Positions 1-8,776 of a stretch of DNA of 64,000 bases are shown here, piece after piece (position 1 is the stretch's first letter; each line of letters opens with the position of its first letter). Under the pieces are notes generated by a model. That model was not told where the DNA came from. It searched no databases and saw only the letters and a program-made list of their open reading frames with translations. The stretch comes from JAGQPD01 sp020426865 (lineage in GTDB: Bacteria > Planctomycetota > Planctomycetia > Pirellulales > Pirellulaceae): NCBI GenBank assembly GCA_041399065.1, contig JAWKTN010000007.1:372001-436000 (forward strand). The letters run 5' to 3'. Made by a program: the position numbers and the translations under genes.

Positions 1-2158
1 AAAGCGACTGGTCACCGTCAGCTGGGATAACGTCAGCTGGGTTACCGGAGGATTCCAGCGAAGTTCCACGACCTGAGCCGTCATTGAAATCGGTCGCGTT
101 GACTTCGCCGGCAGCACCATTGGCATTCGTAGTTGAGGCTCCGCCTGCCGTTGCGGCGTTACTGGTCGCCTCGCTCCCTGCAACCGCCACCGGCGGATCA
201 AAGGAAAAGTTTCGAGCTACCAACAGCGACTTCTTCGTCCCTGCGTCGGTAAATGTTGCCGACAGTTTTTTCTGAAGATCGACAACGTCTTTATCCTCGG
301 TATCAATACGCCATACGGTACGAATGTCGCGTCCTTCGGTGCGGACCTCGGTTACCGTCGCATGTTGATCGAACTCGCTTGTCTTGGCGCGCACTTCTTC
401 CGCTGTCATCGGCTGGGTGAGCATCGCCGTTACCGAACTTCCGCCATTGAAGTCGATATCAAACAACTGTCGTCCGCGAATCAATACCGCTATCAGACCA
501 ATGCCGATCAACACCAGCGACGCCGTAACGGCTGGTCGAACCAGGCCAATAAAATTGTAATGCGAATCACCGATAAACTGCATCATGTTCAGGTTCGTGA
601 TCCATCGCTTGCGTTCTGCGATGTCGTAGACCACCCGAGCACAGAACACCGCCGTGAACATGCTCATCACGATCCCCAGCAACATCGTCACGGCGAATCC
701 CTTGATTTGGTCGTTGCCCACGTAGTAGAGCACCGCCGCAGTGATAATCGAAGTAACATTTGCGTCGACAATCGTCGTCGTCGCACGGCCAAACCCGTTG
801 CGAATCGCCATCCGTAACGCGGCTCCCCGCTTGAGTTCTTCACGCATCCGCTCAAAGATCAGCACGTTGTTATCGACCGAAATACCGACCGTCAGCACCA
901 ACCCTGCCAAGCCCGGCAGTGTGAACGCCCCGTTGATCAGGATCATCGTGCCGACCGTCAACAACAGATTCAACAGCAGCGCGGCACAAGCAATCAACCC
1001 GGAAAACCGGTAATAGATCGCCATGAAGCTCAAGACCGCGACCAGCGAAATCGAAATCGCTGTTGCCCCTTTTCGGATCGTGTCCATGCCCAACAGCGGG
1101 CTAATCGAGTTCTCACTGATCGGTTCCTTCTTCAAGACGGCCGGCAAACGACCGGCCTGCAACACATTCACCAAGAACTCTGTCTCTTCGTCCGTAAAAT
1201 TCCCCGTGATCACACCACTTTCAGAAATCCGTTCGTTAATCTGCGGGGCAGAGATCAAGCGATTATCCATGACGATCCCCAGCTGGAACTTCTGTCCCGT
1301 CTGCGAATCGGGTGCATACTCGTTGGTCAGCTTGCCGAACAACTTGGCCCCGGTCGGCTTCATCCGAAAATTGATACTGTTGCGACCTTCCTGATCGAAT
1401 CCGGCGCTAACGCTGGCCAAGTGCTGGCCATCAACATTGAACCGCGAATCTCCCAAAGCCATTAGGACTTCGACATGCCCCGGTTCCAATTCGCGATAAA
1501 GCAGGCTCGGATGCAATTCCACGCGGAGCTTGCCTAGTTCTTCCTTCGTCCCTTCCTCACGTCCCACTTCCACCCATTCGCCGATGCGCTGGCCAGTTGG
1601 GCCCATGACATACCGACTGGCACGCTCCTCGGGATCGGTCGACTCCAACGCCGAGCGTCCCGCCTGCCATACGTCCGGATTCTTGCTCTGCGTCGCAACC
1701 ATGCGAAACTTTAAGAACCCCTGCTCAACTATTGCCCGCTTGATAAAATCGATTTCCTTTTCCGAAACCTGTGGAACAATCACTTCCACTTGCTTAGGGC
1801 CATACTTGCGAACCACGATGTCCTTGACGCCGGACGGATTCAAACGCTGCGAAATCGCGTCCACCAACGCATCCATATCGACGTCACCGGAATCCGCGCC
1901 ACGCCGCTCCGCTTCCGTAGCCGTCTCTTCCTCGTCAACCTCATAGACCAGGATCACCCCACCGCTGAGGTCGATCCCCAACGCTGGAGGCCAATAGAAA
2001 TACGTGATCGTACCGAACAGCGCGATCGAACTGAGAATCAATGCGATCTTCCAGGCATGATCCTTCATGCGCAACGAGTTACCAAAATAGATCCCCAACC
2101 CAAACGCCAGAATTGTGGCAGCGAATACGATGAGAATCGGTACTTGACTCGGATCCAT
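1..2158 (-). CDS. secDF: SecD-SecF fusion protein translocase subunit (3' end cut by window edge)
   Basis: Reads leftward from ATG at 2158 without a stop to the window edge, about 719 codons. It is the membrane accessory pump of the Sec translocon, which uses the proton gradient to help pull exported proteins through SecYEG. Seen: two N-terminal membrane segments, the SecD start of the periplasmic domain (GIDLSGGVILVYEV), a C-terminal membrane bundle with the SecD signature DNNVLIFERMREE, and then a second hydrophobic segment followed by DIDFNGGSSVTAM, the SecF signature. The SecF half is therefore fused in the same polypeptide and is cut by the window. It lies 104 bases downstream of yajC on the same strand, the usual yajC-secD-secF order. 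Family assignment is certain; the C-terminus is not visible. Confidence 0.95.
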   Translation of the reverse strand, partial: MDPSQVPILIVFAATILAFGLGIYFGNSLRMKDHAWKIALILSSIALFGTITYFYWPPALGIDLSGGVILVYEVDEEETATEAERRGADSGDVDMDALVDAISQRLNPSGVKDIVVRKYGPKQVEVIVPQVSEKEIDFIKRAIVEQGFLKFRMVATQSKNPDVWQAGRSALESTDPEERASRYVMGPTGQRIGEWVEVGREEGTKEELGKLRVELHPSLLYRELEPGHVEVLMALGDSRFNVDGQHLASVSAGFDQEGRNSINFRMKPTGAKLFGKLTNEYAPDSQTGQKFQLGIVMDNRLISAPQINERISESGVITGNFTDEETEFLVNVLQAGRLPAVLKKEPISENSISPLLGMDTIRKGATAISISLVAVLSFMAIYYRFSGLIACAALLLNLLLTVGTMILINGAFTLPGLAGLVLTVGISVDNNVLIFERMREELKRGAALRMAIRNGFGRATTTIVDANVTSIITAAVLYYVGNDQIKGFAVTMLLGIVMSMFTAVFCARVVYDIAERKRWITNLNMMQFIGDSHYNFIGLVRPAVTASLVLIGIGLIAVLIRGRQLFDIDFNGGSSVTAMLTQPMTAEEVRAKTSEFDQHATVTEVRTEGRDIRTVWRIDTEDKDVVDLQKKLSATFTDAGTKKSLLVARNFSFDPPVAVAGSEATSNAATAGGASTTNANGAAGEVNATDFNDGSGRGTSLESSGNPADVIPADGDQSL

Positions 2159-2262
2159 GGGATTTCAGCCCTAACTGTCGAAAAAGTACTGGATAGTGGT
2201 ATGGATGTTCGTTCGCTATCGCGACTCGTATTGTTACGCGACTCGTATGGTAATTCGTCTTA

Positions 2263-2706
2263 CTATTCGTCTGCCTTGCTGCCGCCATCTTCCCCTGACA
2301 CAATCCGCGAGATTGCGCTGCGCAAGATCCGAACCCGCGTGTTGTTGTTCTCATCAATTCGAATCGTCACGTCATCCGAATCCTTCGTGACGTTGACGAC
2401 CGTCCCATAAATCCCTCCCACCGTGACGACGCGATCGTTCTTCTTCAACTCGCTCAGTTTCTGCGCCAACTGCTGCCGCTTCTGACTCTCCGGTCGAATC
2501 AGCATCAGATAAAACAGAATCCCGATCGCCGCAAACGGCAGGACCTGCATCAAGACCTGAGCGATACCGCCGCCTTCTGGCTGCTGTTGGCCGATCAACA
2601 CACCACGCACGGCTAACTCAATAAGGGGAATTCCGCCTGGGGAAATATCAGCAACGGACATATCAACCCACGATAACTCAACCAACGAAAATTCAACAAA
2701 GGACAC
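2263..2706 (-). CDS. yajC: preprotein translocase subunit YajC
   Basis: Small single-pass membrane partner of SecDF. One hydrophobic segment (VLMQVLPFAAIGILFYLMLI) is followed by the family core RPESQKRQQLAQKLSELKKND and RVVTVGGIYGTVV. The longest frame starts with GTG at 2706 and gives 147 residues, longer than the usual 85-115. An in-frame ATG at 2661 gives 132 residues, and neither start has a strong Shine-Dalgarno, so the N-terminus is uncertain. The gene sits between tgt and secDF, matching the tgt-yajC-secD-secF order known from many bacteria. The C-terminal tail (SGEDGGSKADE) is acidic. Confidence 0.93.
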   Translation of the reverse strand: MSFVEFSLVELSWVDMSVADISPGGIPLIELAVRGVLIGQQQPEGGGIAQVLMQVLPFAAIGILFYLMLIRPESQKRQQLAQKLSELKKNDRVVTVGGIYGTVVNVTKDSDDVTIRIDENNNTRVRILRSAISRIVSGEDGGSKADE

Positions 2707-2775
2707 GCAGCTTAGCCGGCACTCCGGCCCCTCGAGTCGCGGGCGAAGGACCGCATCGGGCGAGCAAACATAAAA

Positions 2776-2805
2776 CGGCCCGGACCTCTATTCGATACCG
2801 GGCCG
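2776..2805 (-). terminator. probable intrinsic terminator after tgt
   Basis: Perfect 8-bp inverted repeat CGGCCCGG / CCGGGCCG with a 14-nt loop. Read on the minus strand it is followed by TTTTATGTTTG. It lies 100 nt after the tgt stop and 70 nt before yajC, so it probably ends or attenuates transcription from tgt. The T run is short. Confidence 0.5.
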
Positions 2806-2904
2806 AGCGATCTTGGACCGCGATCGGTCATCTTAAAGCTTTACGCCATCAGGAGCAAGGGCGGTCCTCCGCAATTCGCCAACCGGGTGCATGCCCGCCA
2901 AGCC

Positions 2905-4044
2905 TCACCCTATCCCGCCCCACATGCGCAGCTTACCGTCCCGAAACCCAGCGAACTCGCCCGTTTCGATCGCCCCGCGTGCCTCACCCAGCAGCCGTTG
3001 ATAATAGGTCAGATTGTGAATCGACACCAACACCGGTCCGAGCATCTCCCCTGCCATGAACAGGTGCCGCAGATACCCGCGACTATGGCGACACGCCGCA
3101 CATGGACAATCCCCGTCCAGCGGCTCACGATCCAGTTTGTGTTTTAGATTCCGCAGGCGAACCGGCCCACGATCGGTAAAGGCCAGCGCGTTGCGGCCGT
3201 TGCGAGTCGGCATTACACAGTCAAACATGTCCACACCGGCGGCAATGCCGGCCAACAAATCTTCGGGACGTCCCACGCCCATCAAGTAACGTGGTCGGTC
3301 TTCGGGCAAATGCGGGCAGGTCGCCTCCAACATCCGCACCATCTCATCGGTCGATTCGCCAACGCTCAGCCCGCCAATCGCGTAGCCGGGGAAGTCCATT
3401 TGCGCCAACTGCTGAGCACACCACTGCCGCAGCTCGGCATCCAGCCCACCTTGCACAATCGCAAATTGGCTTTGGTCCTCACGCTGCTTCGCCGCCTGAC
3501 AGCGCGCAGCCCAGCGCACACTCCGCTCGCAAGCCTGGCGAACCACCGCCGTGTCATTGGGTAAACTCACAACATGATCCAAGACCATCGCAATGTCGCT
3601 CCCCAGCGACTCCTGGATCGCGACCGCTCGCTCCGGCGTCAATTCGAGAAGACTGCCATCGACATGCGAGCGGAATCGCGCGCCCTGTTCGTCGATCTTG
3701 GCCATTTGTGCCAGGCTGAAGATTTGAAAACCACCACTGTCGGTGAGGATTGGCCCCTCCCATCCGCTGAATCGGTGCAGTCCCCCGAGCTCGGCCACAA
3801 CTTGCTCACCTGGACGAATTGTCAGGTGATACGTATTGCCCAGAATAATCTCCGCTCCAGTCTGACGAACCAGGTCGATCGGGATCCCCTTGACCGTCCC
3901 CTGCGTCCCGACCGGCATGAAAGTCGGCGTCTGCACATCGCCACGACGGGTATGCAACACGCCCCGGCGCGCCGCCGTCTCGTGGTCACGCGCCATCAAC
4001 GAGAACGTCACACTATGACCCACGTGCGTCACCAAGGATTGCAA
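2905..4044 (-). CDS. tgt: queuine/preQ1 tRNA-guanine transglycosylase
   Basis: Exchanges guanine-34 for preQ1 in tRNAs with GUN anticodons, a step in queuosine synthesis. 379 residues, close to the 375 of E. coli Tgt. Seen: TPTFMPVGTQGTVK near residue 40, the general base Asp102 in LTDSGGFQ, AIGGLSVGES at 222-231, and the nucleophile Asp275 in DMFDCVMPTRNGRNA. The zinc site is CPCAAC (Cys313, Cys315, Cys318) with His343. The first 17 residues precede the conserved start (FSLMARDH), so an internal start is possible. It lies 71 bases downstream of the TPR/alpha-CTD gene on the same strand. Confidence 0.97.
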   Translation of the reverse strand: MQSLVTHVGHSVTFSLMARDHETAARRGVLHTRRGDVQTPTFMPVGTQGTVKGIPIDLVRQTGAEIILGNTYHLTIRPGEQVVAELGGLHRFSGWEGPILTDSGGFQIFSLAQMAKIDEQGARFRSHVDGSLLELTPERAVAIQESLGSDIAMVLDHVVSLPNDTAVVRQACERSVRWAARCQAAKQREDQSQFAIVQGGLDAELRQWCAQQLAQMDFPGYAIGGLSVGESTDEMVRMLEATCPHLPEDRPRYLMGVGRPEDLLAGIAAGVDMFDCVMPTRNGRNALAFTDRGPVRLRNLKHKLDREPLDGDCPCAACRHSRGYLRHLFMAGEMLGPVLVSIHNLTYYQRLLGEARGAIETGEFAGFRDGKLRMWGGIG

Positions 4045-4115
4045 TACACAGAAGCTTGGGCATTCCTGACAGACCCTTGGCGTTACCAGGCCCCGGCTCC
4101 CCCGTGAGGAGCCGA

Positions 4116-5441
4116 TCAGTCGCCACGCAGTTTCAGGCCGAACGGTTGCAGTTTTTCACGGACTTCGTTCAAACTGGTCACACCGAAATTCTTACATTCC
4201 AGCAGATCGTCGCCCGTTTTGCGGACCAATTCGCCAACGGTGGTCAATCCCAGCCGGACCATACACTTGCGCGCCCGCACCGAGAGATTCAAGTCGGAAA
4301 TCGGTCGCTCCAACACCGCTTGTTCGTCCGGCGACATGGCACTGAGATCCAGTTCCGGTTCGGGCTCTTCCTTTTCGTGAGCAAATTGCCCCAGCGTCAG
4401 TCCTTTGGACATGAGCATTTCGCGGATTTCATCGAGCGACGTTTCGCCAAAATTCTTGCTCGACAGGAGCTCTTGTTCCGAGCACCTGGCCAAATCGCCG
4501 ATGGTGAGAATGCCCATCTTCTGCAGACAGTTACGACTACGCACCGATAGCTCGAAGTCGCTGACGGGAATACTCAATACCTGTGCGAGGCGATCGCGTT
4601 TCTTTTGAGCCTCCTCATCGTAAAATTGATCGCTGGAAGCCTGTGCGTCGACAAGGAACAACCGAGCTCGCGGTTCATTGGGGAACACCTCGAGGATCCG
4701 CTCATAACATTGAGCAGCCTTGTTGTATTCCTGACGATCTTCGTACATGATCCCCAGGTTCAGCAGGGAACCGACGTGCGCAGGAAAGCGGGTCGCAGCG
4801 CGTTCGTAGTACTCAAGGGCAATGTCATCGTTGCCGTGTCGATCGTTTTCCAGTGCCAAACCAAACAACGCTCCGGCATGCATTCCATCGGATTCGACGG
4901 CACGCTCGAGCAGCTTGATCACTTCATCCCGGCCCGCACCGATGGCCGCGACGGTGCAAGCCCGCTGGTACAGGTATTCGGCGGTCTGCTCGACGGCTCC
5001 GGAGAGATTGTCGAGCGTCTGCAGCGATTTTTCCAAGGCCCCTTGTCGCCGATAGGCCTCGGACACGCCGAGCGCACAGACGTCCTTGTTGTAGCCGGCG
5101 GTTTGAGCGGAACCGTAACTGGCGATCGCCTCGTCGTATTTACCCAGTTCAAATTGCGCACGAGCCATATAGTAGTACGCCAGCGCGCCACTATCGGCAT
5201 TTTTGAGGATTTGAGCGGCTGGTTCAAAACGTCCCAACAGGAACAGCCCCACCCCCAGACGAACCTGAGCTGCCGGGGTCCGTCCCTCGTGCGACTCCAG
5301 TTCCGCTACCGCATCCCGCAGCACTTTGAATTGCGTGTAATCTTCCGCAATCACTTGCGAAATCCGTTCGATTTCCCGCGGACCGAACGAGGAATTGGAG
5401 ACCATCAAATCCTTGAGGTCAAAGGCAAGACCCTGAGCCAT
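4116..5441 (-). CDS. TPR protein with two C-terminal RNA polymerase alpha-CTD-like domains
   Basis: 441 residues starting at ATG 5441. Residues about 60-285 are TPR-type helical repeats (for example DIALEYYERAATRFPAHVGS and KAAQCYERILEVFPNEPRA). Residues 291-352 and 379-441 each resemble the alpha C-terminal domain of RNA polymerase. Against E. coli alpha, copy 1 keeps the counterparts of Arg265, Asn268, Cys269, Gly296, Ser299 and Glu302 but has Thr for Lys298. Copy 2 keeps Arg265 and Cys269 but has Lys for Asn268 and Thr for Lys298. Such architectures occur in planctomycetes. Role is inferred: a soluble factor contacting AT-rich DNA or transcription activators. It is upstream of tgt on the same strand, possibly in one operon. 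Confidence 0.85.
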   Translation of the reverse strand: MAQGLAFDLKDLMVSNSSFGPREIERISQVIAEDYTQFKVLRDAVAELESHEGRTPAAQVRLGVGLFLLGRFEPAAQILKNADSGALAYYYMARAQFELGKYDEAIASYGSAQTAGYNKDVCALGVSEAYRRQGALEKSLQTLDNLSGAVEQTAEYLYQRACTVAAIGAGRDEVIKLLERAVESDGMHAGALFGLALENDRHGNDDIALEYYERAATRFPAHVGSLLNLGIMYEDRQEYNKAAQCYERILEVFPNEPRARLFLVDAQASSDQFYDEEAQKKRDRLAQVLSIPVSDFELSVRSRNCLQKMGILTIGDLARCSEQELLSSKNFGETSLDEIREMLMSKGLTLGQFAHEKEEPEPELDLSAMSPDEQAVLERPISDLNLSVRARKCMVRLGLTTVGELVRKTGDDLLECKNFGVTSLNEVREKLQPFGLKLRGD

Positions 5442-5585
5442 CAGTGCACTGCTCCGTATGGGGTGGGAAAAACCGCGAAAACTGCCTATTCCAAGCTAAC
5501 CCGCCTGAGGAAAACTGTGTAAAGCAATACTGTGTAATTCTGAGAGAATACCCATTCCTCGCGAATAAGCAAGAGCTTACCAAAG

Positions 5586-5659
5586 AGCCAGCGAAGGGAG
5601 TCGAACCCTTAACCCCCGCATTACGAATGCGGTGCTCTGCCGATTGAAGCTACGCTGGC
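5586..5659 (-). tRNA. tRNA-Thr (anticodon CGU)
   Basis: Folds as a complete cloverleaf on the minus strand: acceptor GCCAGCG/CGCTGGC, D arm GCT...GAGC with loop GG, anticodon stem CCGCA/TGCGG with loop TTCGTAA, and a T arm with GGTTCGACTCC. The anticodon CGT reads ACG codons. No CCA is encoded. The first 39 or 37 nt of this gene recur at 15508-15546 and 17206-17242. Confidence 0.95.
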
Positions 5660-5910
5660 ATAAGGACTTACGTCACGCGGATGATACGCCGCGATGACAC
5701 GTTTCCCGCCCGTGACACCGCCCCGACCACCCTTGTTCCACCGCCCCATCGGCGATGGAACGCATAAATATAACAGTCTTGCTCCCTTCTGCCAAGCCGA
5801 CCGATTTTCCTGTAAGTCAAGCACAACGCACAAGTTACGACCACTCCCTGCGCACCGCAATCAGCCGCACGAAGGGCAGGGGAGAAATACAGCGTCATTC
5901 AGCCCCCGCA
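5621..5910. repeat. tRNA-Thr-associated repeat, copy A (parental locus)
   Basis: The 5' half of tRNA-Thr and about 250 bases upstream of it are shared with copies at 15380-15790 and 17064-17490. Common blocks outside the tRNA include CTGCCAAGC, TTTCCTGTAAGTCAA and GCACAAGTTACGACCAC. Copy A is the only one with the tRNA 3' half, so it is the likely source. Confidence 0.8.
5767..5795 (-). promoter_or_regulatory. sigma70-type promoter of tRNA-Thr
   Basis: On the minus strand TTGGCA (5795-5790) and TATATT (5772-5767) are separated by exactly 17 nt. The expected start lies about 100 nt upstream of the tRNA. The same two hexamers and spacing are retained in repeat copy C. Confidence 0.65.
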
Positions 5911-6002
5911 TCACTTTTCCGGGGGGTGTAAATTAGGAACGGATTCGAAACGCACGACCTCGGGATATGGTCGACGGTGCCAGTTATTCGAGATCGAGCC
6001 GC

Positions 6003-6025
6003 AATACCTGTTGGTTCGAGGTATT
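6003..6025. repeat. 23-bp dispersed palindrome, copy 1
   Basis: AATACCT and AGGTATT separated by GTTGGTTCG. Four more copies occur at 15889, 34402, 38937 and 60655. It lies just past the end of a short truncated-looking gene (6047-6190). Confidence 0.75.
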
Positions 6026-6046
6026 GACGTGGGGGGAACGGGTGAA

Positions 6047-6190
6047 TCAATCCTGGCCTTTGTGGGGCTTAACGTTGCTGATCGTCAGGTTGGCCTCAAG
6101 CACAGGAAACCGGATCTCCGCGCCGCAAATGGCAACACCGACCACAACCAAGTCTAGCACTAAAAGGAACAAACAGGGGACTTTCGCCAT
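6047..6190 (-). CDS. short secreted peptide or truncated N-terminus of an exported protein
   Basis: 47 residues from ATG 6190: a basic start (MAKV), a long hydrophobic core (PCLFLLVLDLVVVGVAICG) resembling a signal peptide, then AEIRFPVLEANLTIS and an early stop. The stop falls 22 bases before the 23-bp palindrome, so the gene may have been cut short by insertion of repeat DNA, as at 34.4 kb. No family recognised. It could also be non-coding. Confidence 0.3.
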   Translation of the reverse strand: MAKVPCLFLLVLDLVVVGVAICGAEIRFPVLEANLTISNVKPHKGQD

Positions 6191-6534
6191 CTCGCCATCC
6201 TCCGGTAGCAATTCTGTCCTGGTACCCGTTTTTTGTGATTCAGTATCTAATGCGAGATTGGCTTTAAATCTGTATCATCAAAACCACATTTTTTGCGGGC
6301 TATCTTCCGCCGATGCCTTTCGGCCGGGTTCGATTTCAAATTGTGGACCTATCACAAGGTATCGTCAAGTTTGACAGGCATTGGGCATACGTGTAGGGTG
6401 TCGGCGGCTGCTCTGTTTCGGTCTGCGACAAAATGACATGACAATCTGTTCCTCCCCAGGACGTCGGTCAACTTTGTGACGCGACGACGGAACGCCATGC
6501 ACGTTGGCTCAGCTATCTTGTGTCACGGTTGTGT
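6191..6534. other. intergenic, no gene seen
   Basis: About 340 bases between the short secreted frame and the 3' end of the hydrolase gene. No convincing reading frame, RNA fold or repeat was seen. Confidence 0.5.
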
Positions 6535-7413
6535 TCATCGGCGTGTGTCATCTCCAGGCCGATGGTCCTCTGCATCCATGAACTGCAACGTCCGTTGCAC
6601 GAATTCGTTGGGCATGTTCATGTGCGGCAAATGACCTCCTTTCGGTACAATCCACAGCGCCGAGTTGGGAATGGATTTGTATATTTCCACGGGAATGTCA
6701 ACAGGGAAGTACTGATCTCGGTCGCCATGCATGATCAACGTTCGGGCCTGAATGGTGCCGAGGTAGGGCGGTGTGAAATTCAGGTCCGCGTAGTCGTCCG
6801 CAATTGCACTGAACAACCGTGCGAGTTTCTGAATCTGTTCTTTACCACCAGGATGGAGTGTCTCCATCTCAGCCCAGTGCTTTGGGTTATCGAAATAGAG
6901 GGCCTTTGTTTCTCTTCGCATTTCACGCCGCGCTTGCTCTGGTAGATAATGACCAGATCCAATCAGAACCATTGACGAAATCCGTTCTGGTTGGCGCGTC
7001 GCAATTTGGAGCAGTGTCATTCCGCCAAGACTTGCGCCCATTGCCCGGCATCGACCGATACGCAGATGGTCGAGTAGCTGTACCACGTCATCGGCGCATT
7101 GACTGAATGAGAATGCATCCGCGGGATTGATCGTACGCCCATGTCCGCGCATGTCAGGAATGATCAGCTTGTACTTGAATGAAAGGTCCTTTACGAACGG
7201 CCCCCAGGAGGCAGCACCTGTGCCGTCGTACCAGTGGAGAAGCAGCAGCGGTTCGCCGGTTCCGTGGACTTCGTAGTACATCTTCATGCCATTGATGTCG
7301 GCATAGCGGCCGGGAGCTGCAACCGTCGCCGTCTGGGCAAGAAGAGGGGAAGAGGTCGCCAATATCGCGACAACACATGTCATAACTGAGGACCACGAAA
7401 GTGTTATCTTCAT
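6535..7413 (-). CDS. exported alpha/beta hydrolase
   Basis: The chosen start is ATG 7413, giving 292 residues and a signal peptide (MKITLSWSSVMTCVVAILAT...LLAQ). An upstream start at 7518 would add 35 residues before the signal and is unlikely. Alpha/beta hydrolase features: LLLLHWYDGTGA oxyanion region, DMRGHGRT, nucleophile elbow GASLGG (Ser128), acid in MHGDRDQYFP and catalytic His in GGHLPHM. The substrate is unknown; the family includes esterases, lactonases and haloperoxidase-like enzymes. It is the last of three same-strand genes for exported hydrolases, about 200 bases behind a nitrilase-type gene. Confidence 0.85.
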   Translation of the reverse strand: MKITLSWSSVMTCVVAILATSSPLLAQTATVAAPGRYADINGMKMYYEVHGTGEPLLLLHWYDGTGAASWGPFVKDLSFKYKLIIPDMRGHGRTINPADAFSFSQCADDVVQLLDHLRIGRCRAMGASLGGMTLLQIATRQPERISSMVLIGSGHYLPEQARREMRRETKALYFDNPKHWAEMETLHPGGKEQIQKLARLFSAIADDYADLNFTPPYLGTIQARTLIMHGDRDQYFPVDIPVEIYKSIPNSALWIVPKGGHLPHMNMPNEFVQRTLQFMDAEDHRPGDDTRR

Positions 7414-7621
7414 TTCCGATACCTTTGCGTAGACCGATACGCCGCAGACGCTTTGACGTCTTACGGATCGCACGGCACTTGATTGTGACATGTTCGTTCT
7501 AACATTCCCATGATCCACCCACGGCGCCCAGCCGAGGGACGGTGGGGGCGCCGAGTGTCAGAGTTTACGCGATGCGGGCCACTCGGCCTACAGGTAGCCG
7601 ACAAATTCCATTGTTCGCAAT

Positions 7622-8710
7622 TCAGTCACGGGAATCGATATGTCTTTGGGACGTTCTATTTCGATACGGCCGCGTTTGTTCCCAGTATGTTTTCGCCCCG
7701 TCCGATCGGCTCGCGAAGCCTTTGGCGTATTCATCGGGGATTTCTGGAATCCAGAACGAGTCGGGAAGCGGGGCAGAAGGAAGCTGACGATGTAGTTCCA
7801 AAGTCGCTACCACAACTCCCTCACCTTCGGCATGCGATCGGAATCCAAGCGTCTCGCCACTTGCGTTGACAATCTGGCTCTGCCCCATGTATTCGACAGT
7901 CGACGCACGAAGCGGGGCCGAATAGAATCCAAGCCTAACCTGACCAACAGGGTTCGCATGAACGACCGGCGCGCCCGTCAGCTTTGCGAGTTTTCGCGGC
8001 ATGTTCGTAAGGATTTCTGAGTTGCGGTTGCGAAACGCTTCTTCGTAGAGCTCTTCACTGTCGAAATATGCAGAGCCCGCGAGAATCACGTCCACTCTCT
8101 CGCGCAATCTCCGGGCCGTGCGCACTCGAATTAGCTCCCAACACATCGCAACACCGACTGCGATGTTTGGCTCACCCAGGTTCATGCAACCATCATCGTC
8201 GCCACCGATGTAACAAGAAGCTTCCGTTCCCATTGATGGAGTGTCTTTATCGTGCGTGAACGTGCGCCCATCCGCGAGAGCGAGCACATAGGTATTGTAC
8301 GTATCTTGGTCTCGCTGTGCCAGAAATGAGCCTCCCACAACACCGCCCGCGCGCTTTGCCAATCGAACCAAAAGTTGTTTTGGTTCGCCATCGAGCGGAC
8401 AATGTGCGTCGAGGAACGCTGGGTCGTTGCCCGCTCCGAATCCCGTCGTAAAGAACTCGGGCAACGTAATCCACGTTGCACCATCGGAAATGGCCATTTC
8501 CACCAGACGCTCGGCAGTCGCAAGGTTGGCATCCACATCACCATGTCGAATCTTCATTTGGACCGCGGCGGCCCGCACGAAGTGCTTCCCTCCTTCAAGA
8601 AACACCCCAAAGTCAGAAGCCGAAGCGCGTCCCAAGATTCCCGCTCCCAGGAATTCGAGAGTACCTAGGCCGATAATCGTCTTCACCGCTTCGCGTCGTT
8701 GTAGATTCAT
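7622..8710 (-). CDS. exported carbon-nitrogen hydrolase (nitrilase superfamily)
   Basis: Start ATG 8710, with AGGA 7 nt upstream. The N-terminus MNLQRREAVKTIIGLGTLEF has a twin-arginine-like pair and hydrophobic stretch, pointing to export. The nitrilase fold carries a Glu-Lys-Cys triad: Glu in LPEFFTTG, Lys in THDKDTPS, Cys in VAMCWELIR. The usual reactions are hydrolysis of non-peptide C-N bonds (amides, carbamoyl groups, nitriles). The gene is 66 bases downstream of an amidase gene on the same strand, so the two probably act on related amide substrates outside the cytoplasm. Export of this superfamily is uncommon. Confidence 0.87.
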   Translation of the reverse strand: MNLQRREAVKTIIGLGTLEFLGAGILGRASASDFGVFLEGGKHFVRAAAVQMKIRHGDVDANLATAERLVEMAISDGATWITLPEFFTTGFGAGNDPAFLDAHCPLDGEPKQLLVRLAKRAGGVVGGSFLAQRDQDTYNTYVLALADGRTFTHDKDTPSMGTEASCYIGGDDDGCMNLGEPNIAVGVAMCWELIRVRTARRLRERVDVILAGSAYFDSEELYEEAFRNRNSEILTNMPRKLAKLTGAPVVHANPVGQVRLGFYSAPLRASTVEYMGQSQIVNASGETLGFRSHAEGEGVVVATLELHRQLPSAPLPDSFWIPEIPDEYAKGFASRSDGAKTYWEQTRPYRNRTSQRHIDSRD

Positions 8711-8776
8711 GAGAAGGTCCTCGATCTTGGTAACATCCAATCGTCTCGATCTCAGTAGGTGTTAAAGGTGAAATGT

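Noticed and set aside
4605..5522. 305-codon plus-strand frame opposite the TPR/alpha-CTD gene
   Set aside because: Fully antisense to a convincing gene and without recognisable motifs.
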